Positions 36,410 to 46,267 of a stretch of DNA of 64,000 bases are shown one piece after another. The stretch is from assembly GCF_029892485.1 (NCBI RefSeq), contig NZ_JARXVG010000013.1, forward strand, positions 1 to 64,000, read 5' to 3'. Source of the stretch: Variovorax boronicumulans (GTDB lineage: Bacteria > Pseudomonadota > Gammaproteobacteria > Burkholderiales > Burkholderiaceae_C). Within the stretch, counting starts at the first letter, position 1, and every line of letters begins with the position of its first letter. The notes below the pieces were generated by a model. That model was not told where the DNA came from and ran no database searches. It saw only the letters and a list, made by a program, of their open reading frames with translations. Position numbers and translations under genes: made by a program.

Positions 36410-37897
36410 CTACTTCTGCGTGGGCTTCATGTCCTTGACCGCTTGGCTCTCGAGCCCTTCCCTGGGCAGCAGCAGCGCCAGCGCCACCACGCCCAGGCTC
36501 ACGACCAGCATCATCAGGAACGTGAGATGCAGCGAGTTGCCAAGGGCAAGGCGAATGGCCGCGTCGCCCGCGATGGAGCCGTGCGTGCCCTGCAGCAGGA
36601 GCCGCAGCTGGTCGTCGGTGAATATCATGCTGCCGTCGCCGCGCGTGAGCCCGAAGTTGAAGACCGCGCCGAAGAATGCCGCGCCCAGCGCGCTCCCGAG
36701 GTTGCGCGAGAACACGTTCGAGGCCGTGGCAATGCCGCGCTGCGAGAGCTCCACGCCCTCCTGGATCAGGATCAGCGAGCTCAGGCTCATCACCCCCATG
36801 CCTAGGCCGATGACGAACGAACCGATGGCGGGCAGCACCGGCGAACTGCCGGCACCGAGCAATGCGAAGGTTGACGTGCCCACCGGAATCAGCGCCGCGC
36901 CGACGACCACCATGCGCCACAACCCGATGCGGTGAAAGGTGCGCGAGGTCAGCGTCGCGCCGATGGGCCAGCCCAGCATCACCATCGTGAGCGTAAGGCC
37001 GGCCGTGACCGACGAGCGCTCCAGCACCACCTGCACGTACATCGGCAGGAAGGTCGTGATGCCGATCAGCACCATGCCTGCGAGCATCGCCGCGCCGTTG
37101 ACGGTCGCGATCATCCGCGCGCCCCAGAGCTTGAGCGACACCATCGGGTCGGCCGCGCGGCGCTCCTGCGCGATGAACAACGCGAGCGTGACGACGAAGA
37201 GCCCGGCCCATGCCAGCGCAACGCCGGTGTTGCCCACGCCGAATTCGGTCAGCGCGATCATCAGCGCCGCGATGCCGACGGTGAACAGCACCGCGCCCAC
37301 CATGTCGATGGACGAGCGGCGCACCGTCGGCGCCTCGTGCAGGAAGAACCAGAAGCCCGCCGCGGCGGCCAGCCCGATGGGCACGTTGACCCAGAAGATC
37401 CAGGCCCATGACAGCTTCTGCACGATGAGCGCGCCGATCATCGGCCCCACCACCGCCGACACCGCCCACACGCTTGCAAGGTAGCCCTGCACCTTGCCGC
37501 GTTCGCGCACCGGATAGAGGTCGCCCACGATGGTGAGCGCCACCGGCTGGATCGCGCCCGCGCCGATGCCCTGGATGAGCCGGAAGCAGATCATGGCCGG
37601 CATGGACCACGAGAAGCCGGCCAGCACCGAGCCGACGACGAAGATCGCAATGCCCACGAACATGATCGGCTTGCGCCCGTACAGGTCGGAGAGCTTGCCG
37701 AACACCACCGTCATCGCGGTCTGCGCGAGCAGGAACGAGGCGAAGACCCAGCTGTAGAGATGCAGCCCGCCGAGCTCGGAGGCGATCTGCGGCATGACGG
37801 TGGAGACGATGGTGGCTTCGATGGCGACCATCGCCATGGAGGCCATGATCGAGGCGATGACCAGGGGGCGGTTTGTTGTTTGGGTACTGACGCTCAT
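36410..37897 (-). CDS. DHA2-family (14-TMS) major facilitator drug exporter
   Basis: A 495-residue MFS protein with about 14 helices, as in EmrB/QacA drug:H+ antiporters. Motif A appears as GKLSDLYGRKPIMFVG and motif C as GPMIGALIVQKLSWAWIFWVNVPIGL. Homologues export lipophilic drugs, dyes or the cell's own metabolites. No membrane-fusion gene or regulator is adjacent, so it probably works alone at the inner membrane. The 198 bases upstream hold its promoter but no feature I can define. Confidence 0.92.
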   Translation of the reverse strand: MSVSTQTTNRPLVIASIMASMAMVAIEATIVSTVMPQIASELGGLHLYSWVFASFLLAQTAMTVVFGKLSDLYGRKPIMFVGIAIFVVGSVLAGFSWSMPAMICFRLIQGIGAGAIQPVALTIVGDLYPVRERGKVQGYLASVWAVSAVVGPMIGALIVQKLSWAWIFWVNVPIGLAAAAGFWFFLHEAPTVRRSSIDMVGAVLFTVGIAALMIALTEFGVGNTGVALAWAGLFVVTLALFIAQERRAADPMVSLKLWGARMIATVNGAAMLAGMVLIGITTFLPMYVQVVLERSSVTAGLTLTMVMLGWPIGATLTSRTFHRIGLWRMVVVGAALIPVGTSTFALLGAGSSPVLPAIGSFVIGLGMGVMSLSSLILIQEGVELSQRGIATASNVFSRNLGSALGAAFFGAVFNFGLTRGDGSMIFTDDQLRLLLQGTHGSIAGDAAIRLALGNSLHLTFLMMLVVSLGVVALALLLPREGLESQAVKDMKPTQK

Positions 37898-38095
37898 GAG
37901 GTTCTTCGCGGGCCGGGCGAGCTGCTCCGGGCGAAGTGTCCGGTGAGCGCCGAGGTGGTGTGAGGCCGCGAGCCCGTGATGCTATCGGGCCGAGCGAATC
38001 CGTGCTGGCACAGGCTCTCCTCTGTCTTGTTCACCTGCTTGCGCGGCCTGGCGATGTCGCTTTGCCGCCAAGCCGAGGTGGCGGCGCCTGAAGTA

Positions 38096-39328
38096 TCAAG
38101 CTGCGTTCAACGCCGAAGTGCCGCCGTAGATGTACCGCCGCGACCACGGCAGCGTCTTCGCCGCCCTGCCCGCCTTGCGCCCCACGATCTGGTAGATCGC
38201 CACATCGTCGTTCTCGAACGCATAGGCGCAGCCCGCAAGGTACACGCGCCAGATGCGGAATTTCTCCTCGTCGACCATCGCATGCAGCTTCTCGCTGTTG
38301 GCCTCGTAGCTGTCGCTCCAGGAGCGCAGCGTCTGCGCATAGTGGCGGCGCAGGTTTTCCACGTCGAAGGCCTCGAGCCCGCCCTGCTGCATGGCCTGTA
38401 GCGCAAGGCTGATGTGCGGCAGTTCGCCGTTGGGGAACACGTAGCGGTCGATGAAGTCGCCGCCGCCGTACGAGACGCCGCCGCCCTCGGGGTCGGACGA
38501 GGTGATGCCGTGGTTCATGATCACGCCGTCGTCGGCCAGCAGCTCGCGCACGCGCTTGAAGTACGCGGGCAGGTTCTTGCGGCCCACGTGCTCGAACATG
38601 CCCACGCTGGTGATGCGGTCGAACTCGCCGGTCACGTCGCGGTAGTCCTGCAGGCGGATCTCGATGCGGTCTTCGAGGCCCGCGGCCTTCACGCGCTCCG
38701 TGGCCAGGTCGAACTGGTTCTGCGAGAGCGTGACGCCCACGCAGCGCGCACCGAACTTCTGCGCCGCGCGAATCACCAAGGCGCCCCAGCCGCAGCCGAT
38801 GTCCAGCAGCGTCTGGCCCGGCCGAAGGTCGATCTTGGTGAGGATGTGGTCGATCTTCTTCAACTGCGCGGTGGCGAGGTCTTCGTCGCCGTTCTCGAAG
38901 TAGGCGCACGAATAGACCATGTTCGGGTCCAGCCACAGTTGGTAGAACGCGTTGGAAACGTCGTAGTGGTACTGGATGGATTTCTTGTCCGACGACTTCG
39001 TGTGCGCGAAGTAGCGCGCCATGTTCTGCAGCGCCCCGCCCTGCTTGTCGATCGAGGCCTTGGCGAGGCCGTAGGCGATGTCGATGACGTCGCTGAGCTT
39101 GCCCTCGATGTCGATCTTGCTCTTGACGTAGGCCTCGCCCAGGTTGTCGAGCGTGGGCTGCAGCATCAGCGACAGCGCGGCGGGCGACTTGACGTGCAGC
39201 GTGACCGAAGGTCCGCTGAAGTTGCCGAAGTCATAGGACTGGCCGTCCCACAGCGTCAGCCGCGCCGGCAGGTTGGCGCGGTCACGAACGGCGGCGCTCC
39301 ACTGCGCCAGCTTTTTTTCCCAAAGCAT
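38096..39328 (-). CDS. Cyclopropane-fatty-acyl-phospholipid synthase family methyltransferase
   Basis: A 410-residue SAM-dependent enzyme. The N-terminal lipid-binding part (1-130) is followed by the CFA signature YHYDVSNAFYQLWLDPNMVYSCAYF, SAM motif LLDIGCGWGALVIRAAQ near residue 178, GVTLSQNQ and the active-site region ITSVGMFEHVG. It would methylenate unsaturated acyl chains of membrane phospholipids, often on entry to stationary phase. The ATG at 39328 has ribosome site ACGGAGAGATGC. Confidence 0.92.
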   Translation of the reverse strand: MLWEKKLAQWSAAVRDRANLPARLTLWDGQSYDFGNFSGPSVTLHVKSPAALSLMLQPTLDNLGEAYVKSKIDIEGKLSDVIDIAYGLAKASIDKQGGALQNMARYFAHTKSSDKKSIQYHYDVSNAFYQLWLDPNMVYSCAYFENGDEDLATAQLKKIDHILTKIDLRPGQTLLDIGCGWGALVIRAAQKFGARCVGVTLSQNQFDLATERVKAAGLEDRIEIRLQDYRDVTGEFDRITSVGMFEHVGRKNLPAYFKRVRELLADDGVIMNHGITSSDPEGGGVSYGGGDFIDRYVFPNGELPHISLALQAMQQGGLEAFDVENLRRHYAQTLRSWSDSYEANSEKLHAMVDEEKFRIWRVYLAGCAYAFENDDVAIYQIVGRKAGRAAKTLPWSRRYIYGGTSALNAA

Positions 39329-39452
39329 GCATCTCTCCGTGTTGTCTGGTTTTCCCGGCGCCTGTGCGCGGGGGGTGCTGCAGCGAGCAAAACAATAACG
39401 AAAAAATTTGAAACCTGCATGGCTGCGACGACGCAGGAAATTGCAGAAAGTG

Positions 39453-40394
39453 CTACAAGGCGGCGCCGTCTTTCGAGGGCACCCTATCGGCCTGCGGTGC
39501 CTCGGTTGCCTCGATGAAGATGCGCTTGATCGTCGGGAAACGCGCACGCACCTGCGACTCGATGGCCGCGACGGCATCGGCCGCCTCGCCCGTGGAAATG
39601 TCGTCCTTGAAGTTCACATCGACGATCACCAGCGCCTCGTCGGCACCGATGTACATCGACAGCACATGCCCCACCTCCTCGACGCTGGCCTGCGCCATCG
39701 CGATCTCGCGGATGGCGCGCGCCGTCTCGGGACGGATGCCCTCGCCGATCAGCAGGCCCCGCGCCTGCGCGATGAGCAGCACCGCCACGCCCGCCAGCAG
39801 CACGCCGATCACCACCGAGGCCACACCGTCGAGCACGGGCATGTTCAGCGCATGGCCGAAATAGATGCCCAGCGCGGCCACCAGAAGACCCACGAGCGCG
39901 GCGGAATCCTCGGCCAGCACGGTGTAGGTGGTCGGGTCCTTGCTGCGGTCCAGCGCCTGCCAGAACGGCGTGCCCTTGGCCTGTGCGCGGAACTGCTTGA
40001 GCGCAACGAGGAAGCTCGCGCCCTCGAACACGAAGGCGGCCGCAAGCACGACGTAGTTCCATGTCGGATCGCGCATCGGCTCGGGCGCGCGGATGTGCTG
40101 GATACCCTCGTAGAGCGACACGCCGCCGCCCAGCCCGAAGATCAGCACCCCCACGATCAGGCTCCAGAAATAGAGCTCCTTGCCGTGGCCGAAGGGATGC
40201 TCCGGCGTCGCGGGCCGCTTGCTGAGCTTCAGGCCCACGAGCAGCAGCACGCCGTTGAAGGTATCGACCGCCGAGTGGATGCCCTCGGACAGCATCGCCG
40301 AGCTGCCGGTGATGCCCGCCACGATGAACTTGGTGACGGCGATCGCGACGTTGGCCGCAATGGCGCCGTAGATAGCGACTTTCGACTCAGCCAT
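39453..40394 (-). CDS. Cation diffusion facilitator transporter, SLC30A9/ZnT9-like
   Basis: A 313-residue CDF exporter with six membrane segments. The first metal site is in SEGIHSAVDTFNG (HxxxD in TM2). In TM5 the usual second HxxxD/DxxxD is replaced by TVLAEDSAALVG, the pattern of the ZnT9-like subgroup. A cytoplasmic metal-binding domain of about 90 residues follows (GHVLSMYIGADEALVIVDVNF). The GDSF-like loop FGHGKELYFW is present. It starts 5 bases after the AraC-type regulator gene, so the two share a transcript. Confidence 0.9.
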   Translation of the reverse strand: MAESKVAIYGAIAANVAIAVTKFIVAGITGSSAMLSEGIHSAVDTFNGVLLLVGLKLSKRPATPEHPFGHGKELYFWSLIVGVLIFGLGGGVSLYEGIQHIRAPEPMRDPTWNYVVLAAAFVFEGASFLVALKQFRAQAKGTPFWQALDRSKDPTTYTVLAEDSAALVGLLVAALGIYFGHALNMPVLDGVASVVIGVLLAGVAVLLIAQARGLLIGEGIRPETARAIREIAMAQASVEEVGHVLSMYIGADEALVIVDVNFKDDISTGEAADAVAAIESQVRARFPTIKRIFIEATEAPQADRVPSKDGAAL

Positions 40395-40399
40395 TCGGC

Positions 40400-41395
40400 T
40401 CAGGCCGCTTCCATCGACGCCGCCGCCATCGCATCGTTGCCCGCCTCGGAGAGCCAGCGCTGCTTGTCGCGCAGCGGCGGCGCGCCGAACATGCGGCCGT
40501 ATTCGCGCGCGAACTGCGAGGGGCTTTCGTAGCCCACGCTGTGCGCCGCGCTCGCCACGTCGGTGCCGGTCATGAGCATCTGGCGGCGCGCCTCCTGAAG
40601 GCGCAACTGCTTCTGGTATTGCAGCGGGCTCATCGCGGTCACGGCCTTGAAGTGGTGGTGGAACGACGACACGCTCATGTGCACCGCGCGCGCCATGTCT
40701 TCCACCCGCAGCGACTGCGCATAGTTCACGCGCAGCGCACTGATGGCCTTGGCGATGCGCTGGGTGTGGCTGTCCTGCAGCGCGATCTGGCGCAGGCGCG
40801 CGCCCTCGCCGTTCACCAGCAGGCGGTACATGATCTCGCGCTTGATGAGCGGCGCCATGATCGGCACGTCTTCCGGCGTCTCGAGCAGCCGCAGCAAGCG
40901 CAGCACCGGCTCCAGCACCGGCATGGCGATGCGGTTGACGTACATGCCGCGCGAGGAGGCGGGCACGTTGGCCTTGGCGGGCAGCTTCTCGTCGCCGATG
41001 AGCTCGCCGATCTCGTCGAGCGCCAGTTCGAGCCGCACGCCGAGGTAGGGCTCGTTGTCGCTCGTCAGGCGCACCTGGCCGCACACCGGCAGGTCGACCG
41101 AGGTCACCAGGTAGTGCATAGGGTCGTACACATAGATGTCGTCGCCCATGATGATCCGCTTGGAGCCCTGCGCTATGAGCCCGAGCGCGGGCGTGGCAAA
41201 GGCGTGCTTGGGGCCGTCGGGCTTGCTGATGCAGAACACCTGCAGGCCGGCCACCGGTGTGTCCACCGTGCCGTCGCGCCCGCCGGTGATGCGGTTGATG
41301 AGCGCCACCAGTTCCTTCCTGGCTTCGTCGAGTTCGGGCTCCAGCGGCATCGGCTGGGCAAGGGCTGCAGCGATTTCGGGTGTTTCGTCGGACAT
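40400..41395 (-). CDS. AraC-family transcriptional regulator with AraC_N domain
   Basis: A 331-residue activator. An N-terminal AraC_N-type sensing domain (about 45-190; TPVAGLQVFCISKPDGPKHAFATPALGLIAQGSKRI) precedes two helix-turn-helix motifs at about 225-320 (VEDMARAVHMSVSSFHHHFKAVTAMSPLQYQKQLRLQEAR and VGYESPSQFAREYGRMFG). Regulators of this subgroup often control a divergent aldehyde or aldo/keto reductase; here the divergent gene is an aldo/keto reductase 215 bases away. Aldehyde sensing is therefore likely (inference). Confidence 0.92.
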   Translation of the reverse strand: MSDETPEIAAALAQPMPLEPELDEARKELVALINRITGGRDGTVDTPVAGLQVFCISKPDGPKHAFATPALGLIAQGSKRIIMGDDIYVYDPMHYLVTSVDLPVCGQVRLTSDNEPYLGVRLELALDEIGELIGDEKLPAKANVPASSRGMYVNRIAMPVLEPVLRLLRLLETPEDVPIMAPLIKREIMYRLLVNGEGARLRQIALQDSHTQRIAKAISALRVNYAQSLRVEDMARAVHMSVSSFHHHFKAVTAMSPLQYQKQLRLQEARRQMLMTGTDVASAAHSVGYESPSQFAREYGRMFGAPPLRDKQRWLSEAGNDAMAAASMEAA

Positions 41396-41609
41396 GTTCA
41401 GAGCCTTGTCGCGGTGGGGATCACGGTGGCACGCACCGTGGAGGATCGGGTGGGCCGCAGCTTAGCGCCGCTCCCATGAAACTGCACGCCTTCGGAAAGA
41501 GGTCTGGAGAAATAGGCAAAGACTTTGCAGAAACGCGCTCGCCGCGCCCGAGGCCCCGGGCGGATACTTTTGGCCGACGCCCCTCCAACGAACGCAAAGG
41601 AATCCCTTC
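41396..41609. other. Divergent intergenic region between araC-type and aldo/keto reductase genes
   Basis: These 214 bases should hold both promoters and the regulator's binding site. A plus-strand AT-richer part (about 41500-41535) lies near the expected promoter position of the reductase, which has ribosome site AAAGGAATCCC. I could not define -35/-10 boxes or an operator with confidence. Confidence 0.5.
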
Positions 41610-42644
41610 ATGCAGTACCGCAAATTCGGCCGCACCGGCCTCCTGGTTTCCGAACTCTGCCTCGGCACGATGACCTTCGGCGGCGCCTCGGGCATCTGGA
41701 GCCATATCGGCGACCTCCAGCAGAACGAGGCCGAAGGCCTCGTCGGCCGGGCCATCGACGCCGGCATCAACTTCATCGACACGGCCGATGTGTACTCCGA
41801 AGGCCTGTCGGAAATCATCACCGGCCAGGCGCTGAAGAACCTGAAGGTGCCGCGCGACAGCGTGGTGGTGGCCACCAAGGTGCTCGGCGAAACCGGCAGC
41901 AAGGGCCCGAACTCCAGCGGCGCCTCGCGCTTTCACATCATGGATGGCGTCAAGGCGAGCCTGAAGCGCCTGCAGCTGGACCACATCGACCTCTACCAGA
42001 TCCACGGCTTCGACCCGCTCACGCCCATCGAGGAAACCGTGCATGCGCTGGACAACCTCGTGCAGCAGGGCCATGTGCGCTACGTGGGCGTGTCGAACTG
42101 GGCAGCTTGGCAGATCGCCAAGGCGCTGGGCATCGCAGAGCGCGACCGGCTTGCGCGCTTCGAGTCGCTGCAGGCGTACTACACCATCGCCGGGCGCGAC
42201 CTCGAACGCGAGCTGGTGCCGATGCTGCGCAGCGAAAACGTCGGCCTGATGGTCTGGAGCCCGTTGGCCGGCGGCCTCCTGAGCGGCAAGTTCGACCGCC
42301 ACACCGAGGCCGAAAAGGGCACCCGCCGCGCCACTTTCGACTTTCCGCCGGTGAACCGCGACCGCGCCTACGACTGCATCGAGGCGATGCGCGAGGTGGC
42401 CGAGGCGCGCAAGGTGTCGGTCGCGCAAATCGCGCTGGCCTGGCTGCTGCATCAGCCGGTGGTGACCAGCGTGATCATCGGCGCCAAGCGCGTCGACCAG
42501 CTGGACGACAACATCGCCGCCACCGCCATCGAGCTCTCGGCCGACGAGCTGGCCACGCTCGACAAGGCGAGTACGCTGCCGGCCGAGTACCCGGGCTGGA
42601 TGCTGGAGCGCCAGCGCGTCAACCGCGACAAGCACCTGGCCTGA
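41610..42644 (+). CDS. Aldo/keto reductase (YajO/potassium-channel beta-subunit-like)
   Basis: A 344-residue NADPH-dependent reductase. D and Y of the tetrad are in NFIDTADVYSEGLSE, K in VVVATKVLG, H in DLYQIHGFDP; the cofactor-binding C-terminal segment is SVIIGAKRVDQLDDN. The divergent AraC-type regulator suggests induction by an aldehyde or electrophile. It is convergent with bioD, six bases apart. Confidence 0.92.
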   Translation: MQYRKFGRTGLLVSELCLGTMTFGGASGIWSHIGDLQQNEAEGLVGRAIDAGINFIDTADVYSEGLSEIITGQALKNLKVPRDSVVVATKVLGETGSKGPNSSGASRFHIMDGVKASLKRLQLDHIDLYQIHGFDPLTPIEETVHALDNLVQQGHVRYVGVSNWAAWQIAKALGIAERDRLARFESLQAYYTIAGRDLERELVPMLRSENVGLMVWSPLAGGLLSGKFDRHTEAEKGTRRATFDFPPVNRDRAYDCIEAMREVAEARKVSVAQIALAWLLHQPVVTSVIIGAKRVDQLDDNIAATAIELSADELATLDKASTLPAEYPGWMLERQRVNRDKHLA

Positions 42645-42650
42645 TCGCGT

Positions 42651-43379
42651 TCAGGCCAACGCCAGCGCGGCCGAGCGGCGCGCGGCGTGGGCCGCGGTCG
42701 CGCGCAACGCGCGCAGATCGAGGTGCTGCGCCGCGCTCGCGGCGTCGGGGCGGTCCAGGTGCGGCACCACGCCGAGCAAGGGCGCGCCAAGGCGGCTGCG
42801 CAGCGTCTGCAGATTGGCCTCCGGCGCCAGCATCCCTGGCTCGATGAGGCTCGCGACCCAGCCCGCCAGCACCAGGCCCCGCGCGCGGATGGCCTCTGCG
42901 GTCAGGACCGCATGGTTCAGGCAGCCGAGCCGCAGTCCCACCACGAGGATCACCGGCAGGCCCAGCGCCACGGCGAGATCGGCGCTGTCGAGGTCGTCGC
43001 AAAACGGCACGCAGAACCCGCCCACGCCTTCGACCACCACCGCGTCGGCGCGCCGCGACAACGCCGCGAAGGCCGAAAGCAGCGGCGGCAGTTCGATGCG
43101 CACGCCCTCTTCCCGCGCTGCGAGATGCGGGGACATCGGTGCGCGCAGCAGGTACGGGCAGCGCAAGGCCAGCGGCGCATCGACATTGCCGGCCTGGCGC
43201 AACTGCTCGACATCTTCGTTCCGCCACGCACCGTCGACCCGATCCAGGCCCGCGGCCACCGGCTTCATGCCGACCGCGCGCAGCCCCGATGCGGCCAGCA
43301 GGCGCAGCATCGCGCTGCTGGCCAGCGTCTTGCCGACGCCCGTGTCCGTGCCCGTGACAAACCAGCGGCGCTGCGTCAT
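42651..43379 (-). CDS. bioD: Dethiobiotin synthetase
   Basis: A 242-residue ATP-dependent carboxylase that closes the ureido ring of 7,8-diaminopelargonate to give dethiobiotin. The P-loop is VTGTDTGVGKT at 9-19, the substrate Lys is in MKPVAAG near residue 39, and VVEGVGGFCVP carries the catalytic glutamate. It is the last gene of bioA-bioF-bioD; its start overlaps bioF by four bases. bioB, bioC and bioH are not in the window. Confidence 0.95.
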   Translation of the reverse strand: MTQRRWFVTGTDTGVGKTLASSAMLRLLAASGLRAVGMKPVAAGLDRVDGAWRNEDVEQLRQAGNVDAPLALRCPYLLRAPMSPHLAAREEGVRIELPPLLSAFAALSRRADAVVVEGVGGFCVPFCDDLDSADLAVALGLPVILVVGLRLGCLNHAVLTAEAIRARGLVLAGWVASLIEPGMLAPEANLQTLRSRLGAPLLGVVPHLDRPDAASAAQHLDLRALRATAAHAARRSAALALA

Positions 43380-44608
43380 GCGGCCTCCTTCCAAGGCTGC
43401 GCCAGCGCGTCGCCCAGTGCATCGACCAGACGCGCCACGTCGGCGTCGCTGTGACTGGCCGAGAGCGCGATCCGCAGTCGCGCGGTGCCAGCAGGCACGG
43501 TCGGCGGGCGGATCGCCCCGACACGCAGGCCCCGGGCATCGAGCTGCGCCATCGTCTGCATCGCGCGCGCGTTGCCGCCGACGATCAGCGGCTGGATCGC
43601 GGTGGGCGAATCGGGCAGCCAGGCGCTGCCATCCGGCGGAAGGATCGCCTCGAGGCCCCGTCGCAGTTGGGCGATGCGCGCCTTCAGCTGCGCACGGCGC
43701 TCGTCGCCCTCCTCGCCTTCGATCAGCCGGAGGCTCGCGAGCAATGCATGCGCGATGGCCGGCGGTGCGGCCGTGGTGAAGATGTAGGGCCGCGCCCGCT
43801 GCACGAGGTAATCGATGACGGTGCGGTGCGCCGCCACGAACGCGCCCGACACCCCGGCGGCCTTGCCCAGCGTGCCGATGAGCACCAGCCGCTCCGAGCG
43901 CAGTGCCATCGCCTGCAGCACGCCCCGGCCCGTGGCGCCCAGCACGCCGAAGCCGTGGGCGTCGTCCAGCACCAGCCATGCATCGTGGCGCTCCGCGAGC
44001 GCGAGCAACTCGGCCACCGGTGCGATGTTGCCGTCCATGCTGAAGACCGCATCGCTCACGATCAGCTTGACCGGCGCATCGCAGGCACCGAGCTGCGCAT
44101 CGAGCGCGGCCACGTCGCAATGCGGATAGCGCTCGACCCGCGCCTTGGCCAGCCGCGCGCCGTCGATCAGCGAGGCGTGGTTGAGCGACTCGGAAAAGAT
44201 CACCGCCTCCGCACCGCCCAGCGCCGACAGCACAGCGAGGTTGGCCATGTAGCCCGTGCAGAAGAAGAGACTCCGCGCCTCGGGAATGAATGGCGCCATC
44301 CAGTCGGCCAGCCGTTCTTCGAGTTCGGCATGCGCGCGCGAATGGCCGAGGATCAGGTGCGAGCCGCCGCTGCCCGTGCCGTAGCGCACCGCGCCTTCGG
44401 CCAGCGCGGCCGCCAGCGCGGGATGCGCGGCCAGGCCGAGGTAGTCGTTGCTGCTGAAGCCGAGCATGGTGCGCGGCGCGCTCGCACCGGCCAGCGTCAG
44501 CGATTGCACAGGCGCGCAGGCCGTCTCTGCGATCTGCCGGCGGCGGCGCAGCGACTCGGCATCGAGCGCGCCGATCTCGTCCTGCAGGCGTTCAAGCAAG
44601 CGCAGCAT
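43376..44608 (-). CDS. bioF: 8-amino-7-oxononanoate synthase
   Basis: A 410-residue PLP enzyme that condenses pimeloyl-ACP/CoA with L-alanine. The PLP lysine is in IGTLGKAAGVSGAF near residue 245, with SNDYLGLAAHP, GSGGSHLILGHSRAHAELE and DDAHGFGVLGATGRG as further family signatures. The ATG at 44608 lies 17 bases inside the 3' end of bioA, and its stop overlaps bioD, so the three genes are coupled. Confidence 0.96.
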   Translation of the reverse strand: MLRLLERLQDEIGALDAESLRRRRQIAETACAPVQSLTLAGASAPRTMLGFSSNDYLGLAAHPALAAALAEGAVRYGTGSGGSHLILGHSRAHAELEERLADWMAPFIPEARSLFFCTGYMANLAVLSALGGAEAVIFSESLNHASLIDGARLAKARVERYPHCDVAALDAQLGACDAPVKLIVSDAVFSMDGNIAPVAELLALAERHDAWLVLDDAHGFGVLGATGRGVLQAMALRSERLVLIGTLGKAAGVSGAFVAAHRTVIDYLVQRARPYIFTTAAPPAIAHALLASLRLIEGEEGDERRAQLKARIAQLRRGLEAILPPDGSAWLPDSPTAIQPLIVGGNARAMQTMAQLDARGLRVGAIRPPTVPAGTARLRIALSASHSDADVARLVDALGDALAQPWKEAA

Positions 44609-45986
44609 CGCGGGCTCCTTCGGCGCGGCCGTGAACGGCCACCGCCTGCAGCGTGGCCAGCGTGCCATCGACCAGCAGGTCGATCTCGTCGTCGCCGATC
44701 GCATAGGGCGGCATGAGGTAGACGGTCGCGCCGATGGGGCGCATCAGTAGTCCGTTCGCCCTTGCCGCGAGGTGAAAGCGTTCGGCAAAGCGCGCGCCCG
44801 GTTCGCGCACGTCGAAGGCCGTGATCATTCCGCGCTGGCGCAGGTGATCGACGGGCGCGCCGCGGAGCCCTTCGCGCAAACTGTCGATCAGCCGCTTGGC
44901 GCGGCTGCGGTTCCGCCGCAATGCATCTTCGCGCTCGAACAGGTCGAGCGTTGCCAGTGCGGCGCGGCAGGCCAGCGCATTGCCGGTGTAGGAATGCGAA
45001 TGCAGGAAGCTGCGCGTCACGTCGTCGTCCACGAAACCTTGGTAGATGGCATCGCGCGTCATCACGAGCGCGAGCGGCAGGTAGCCGCCGCTGATGCCTT
45101 TGGAAAGGCACAGGAAATCGGGCCAGATGCCGGCCTGCTCGCACGCGAAGAAACTGCCGGTGCGCCCGCAACCCACCGCAATTTCGTCGGCGATGAGGTG
45201 CACCTCGTAGCGGTCGCACAGCGCGCGCACCAGGCGCAGGTAGTCGGTGTCGTGCATTGCCATGCCGGTGGCGCATTGCACCAGCGGCTCGACGATCACG
45301 GCGGCGATGGACGCGTGCCGCTCGGCCAGCGAGGCTTCGAGTTCCGCCGCGGCACGCCGCGCCACGCCGAACGCATCTTCGCCAGGCTGTGCGGCCCGGG
45401 CGTCGGGCGATGCGACGAGGTGCGCGTTCGCGAGCAGCGGTGCGTAGGCGTCGCGGAACACCGGCACGTCGGTCACATGCAGCGCGCCCAGCGTCTCGCC
45501 GTGGTAACCCTGCCGCAGTGCGACGAAGTTCTGCTTGCCGCCGCGGCCCGCGTTGCGCCATGCGTGGAAGCTCATCTTCAGCGCGATCTCCACGGCCGAG
45601 GCGCCATCGGAGGCATAGAAGCAATGGCCCAGTGCATACCCCGTGAGCGCAGAAAGCCGCTCGGCCAGTTCCACAGCCGGCGCGTGCGTGCAGCCGGCGA
45701 GCATCACATGCGAAAGCCTGTCGAGCTGGTCCTTCAGCGCGGCGTTGATGGCCGGATGCGCATGCCCGAAGAGATTGACCCACCACGAACTCGTCGCATC
45801 GAGATAGCGGCGGCCATCATGGTCGTAAAGCCAGACACCTTCGCCCCGCGCGATCGGCAACGGCGGCACCGCTTCAAGCCGGATGCTCTGCGTGCACGGA
45901 TGCCACACATGGCGGCAGCTGCGCTGCTGCCAGGCTGTGTTTTTCGACGGTGCGAGCGTCGAGGGAGAAGCAATCGTTGGCGGCAT
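44592..45986 (-). CDS. bioA: Adenosylmethionine-8-amino-7-oxononanoate aminotransferase
   Basis: A 464-residue class-III PLP aminotransferase that uses SAM as amino donor to make diaminopelargonate. HVWHPCTQ at the start and SSWWVNLFGHAHP are typical of BioA; IADEIAVGCGRTGSFFACEQAG and the PLP lysine in LCLSKGISGGYLPLA near residue 290 are present. The ATG at 45986 has ribosome site AAGGAACG. The 281-base region to the next gene upstream should hold the bio promoter; I saw no BirA- or BioR-type operator there. Confidence 0.95.
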   Translation of the reverse strand: MPPTIASPSTLAPSKNTAWQQRSCRHVWHPCTQSIRLEAVPPLPIARGEGVWLYDHDGRRYLDATSSWWVNLFGHAHPAINAALKDQLDRLSHVMLAGCTHAPAVELAERLSALTGYALGHCFYASDGASAVEIALKMSFHAWRNAGRGGKQNFVALRQGYHGETLGALHVTDVPVFRDAYAPLLANAHLVASPDARAAQPGEDAFGVARRAAAELEASLAERHASIAAVIVEPLVQCATGMAMHDTDYLRLVRALCDRYEVHLIADEIAVGCGRTGSFFACEQAGIWPDFLCLSKGISGGYLPLALVMTRDAIYQGFVDDDVTRSFLHSHSYTGNALACRAALATLDLFEREDALRRNRSRAKRLIDSLREGLRGAPVDHLRQRGMITAFDVREPGARFAERFHLAARANGLLMRPIGATVYLMPPYAIGDDEIDLLVDGTLATLQAVAVHGRAEGARDAALA

Positions 45987-46267
45987 CCGCGCGTTCCTTT
46001 GAGGGGCAAGGCGCGGGATCGTATCGACGCAAATTCGTTGCGGCAAACCGCAAAGGCGGGTGCGGAATGACCTGCACTTGCGCGACGTTGGCTGGCATAG
46101 GCCACCCGTTCAGGCAAAGCTCGCGCAACGTGGCCCCTTCGCGCGCTCGAGGCGCTACACCGGGGCCATGCAAGTTGTCTTGACGACGCCAAAGATAGTT
46201 GCGAAATGTCGCGTTCCCGCAGCTGGCGCTCTCATTTCGCTGCAATCGGACAGGCCGATGGCCGATC

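Noticed and set aside
39453..41084. A single fused AraC-CDF reading frame of 543 codons
   Set aside because: The frame is open upstream of the CDF start, but the AraC protein is encoded in a different frame ending at 40400, and the CDF homology begins at the ATG at 40394.
45987..46267. Possible BirA or BioR operator before bioA
   Set aside because: I looked for the palindromes typical of these regulators and found no convincing match; an ACTATCTTTGG stretch is too weak.
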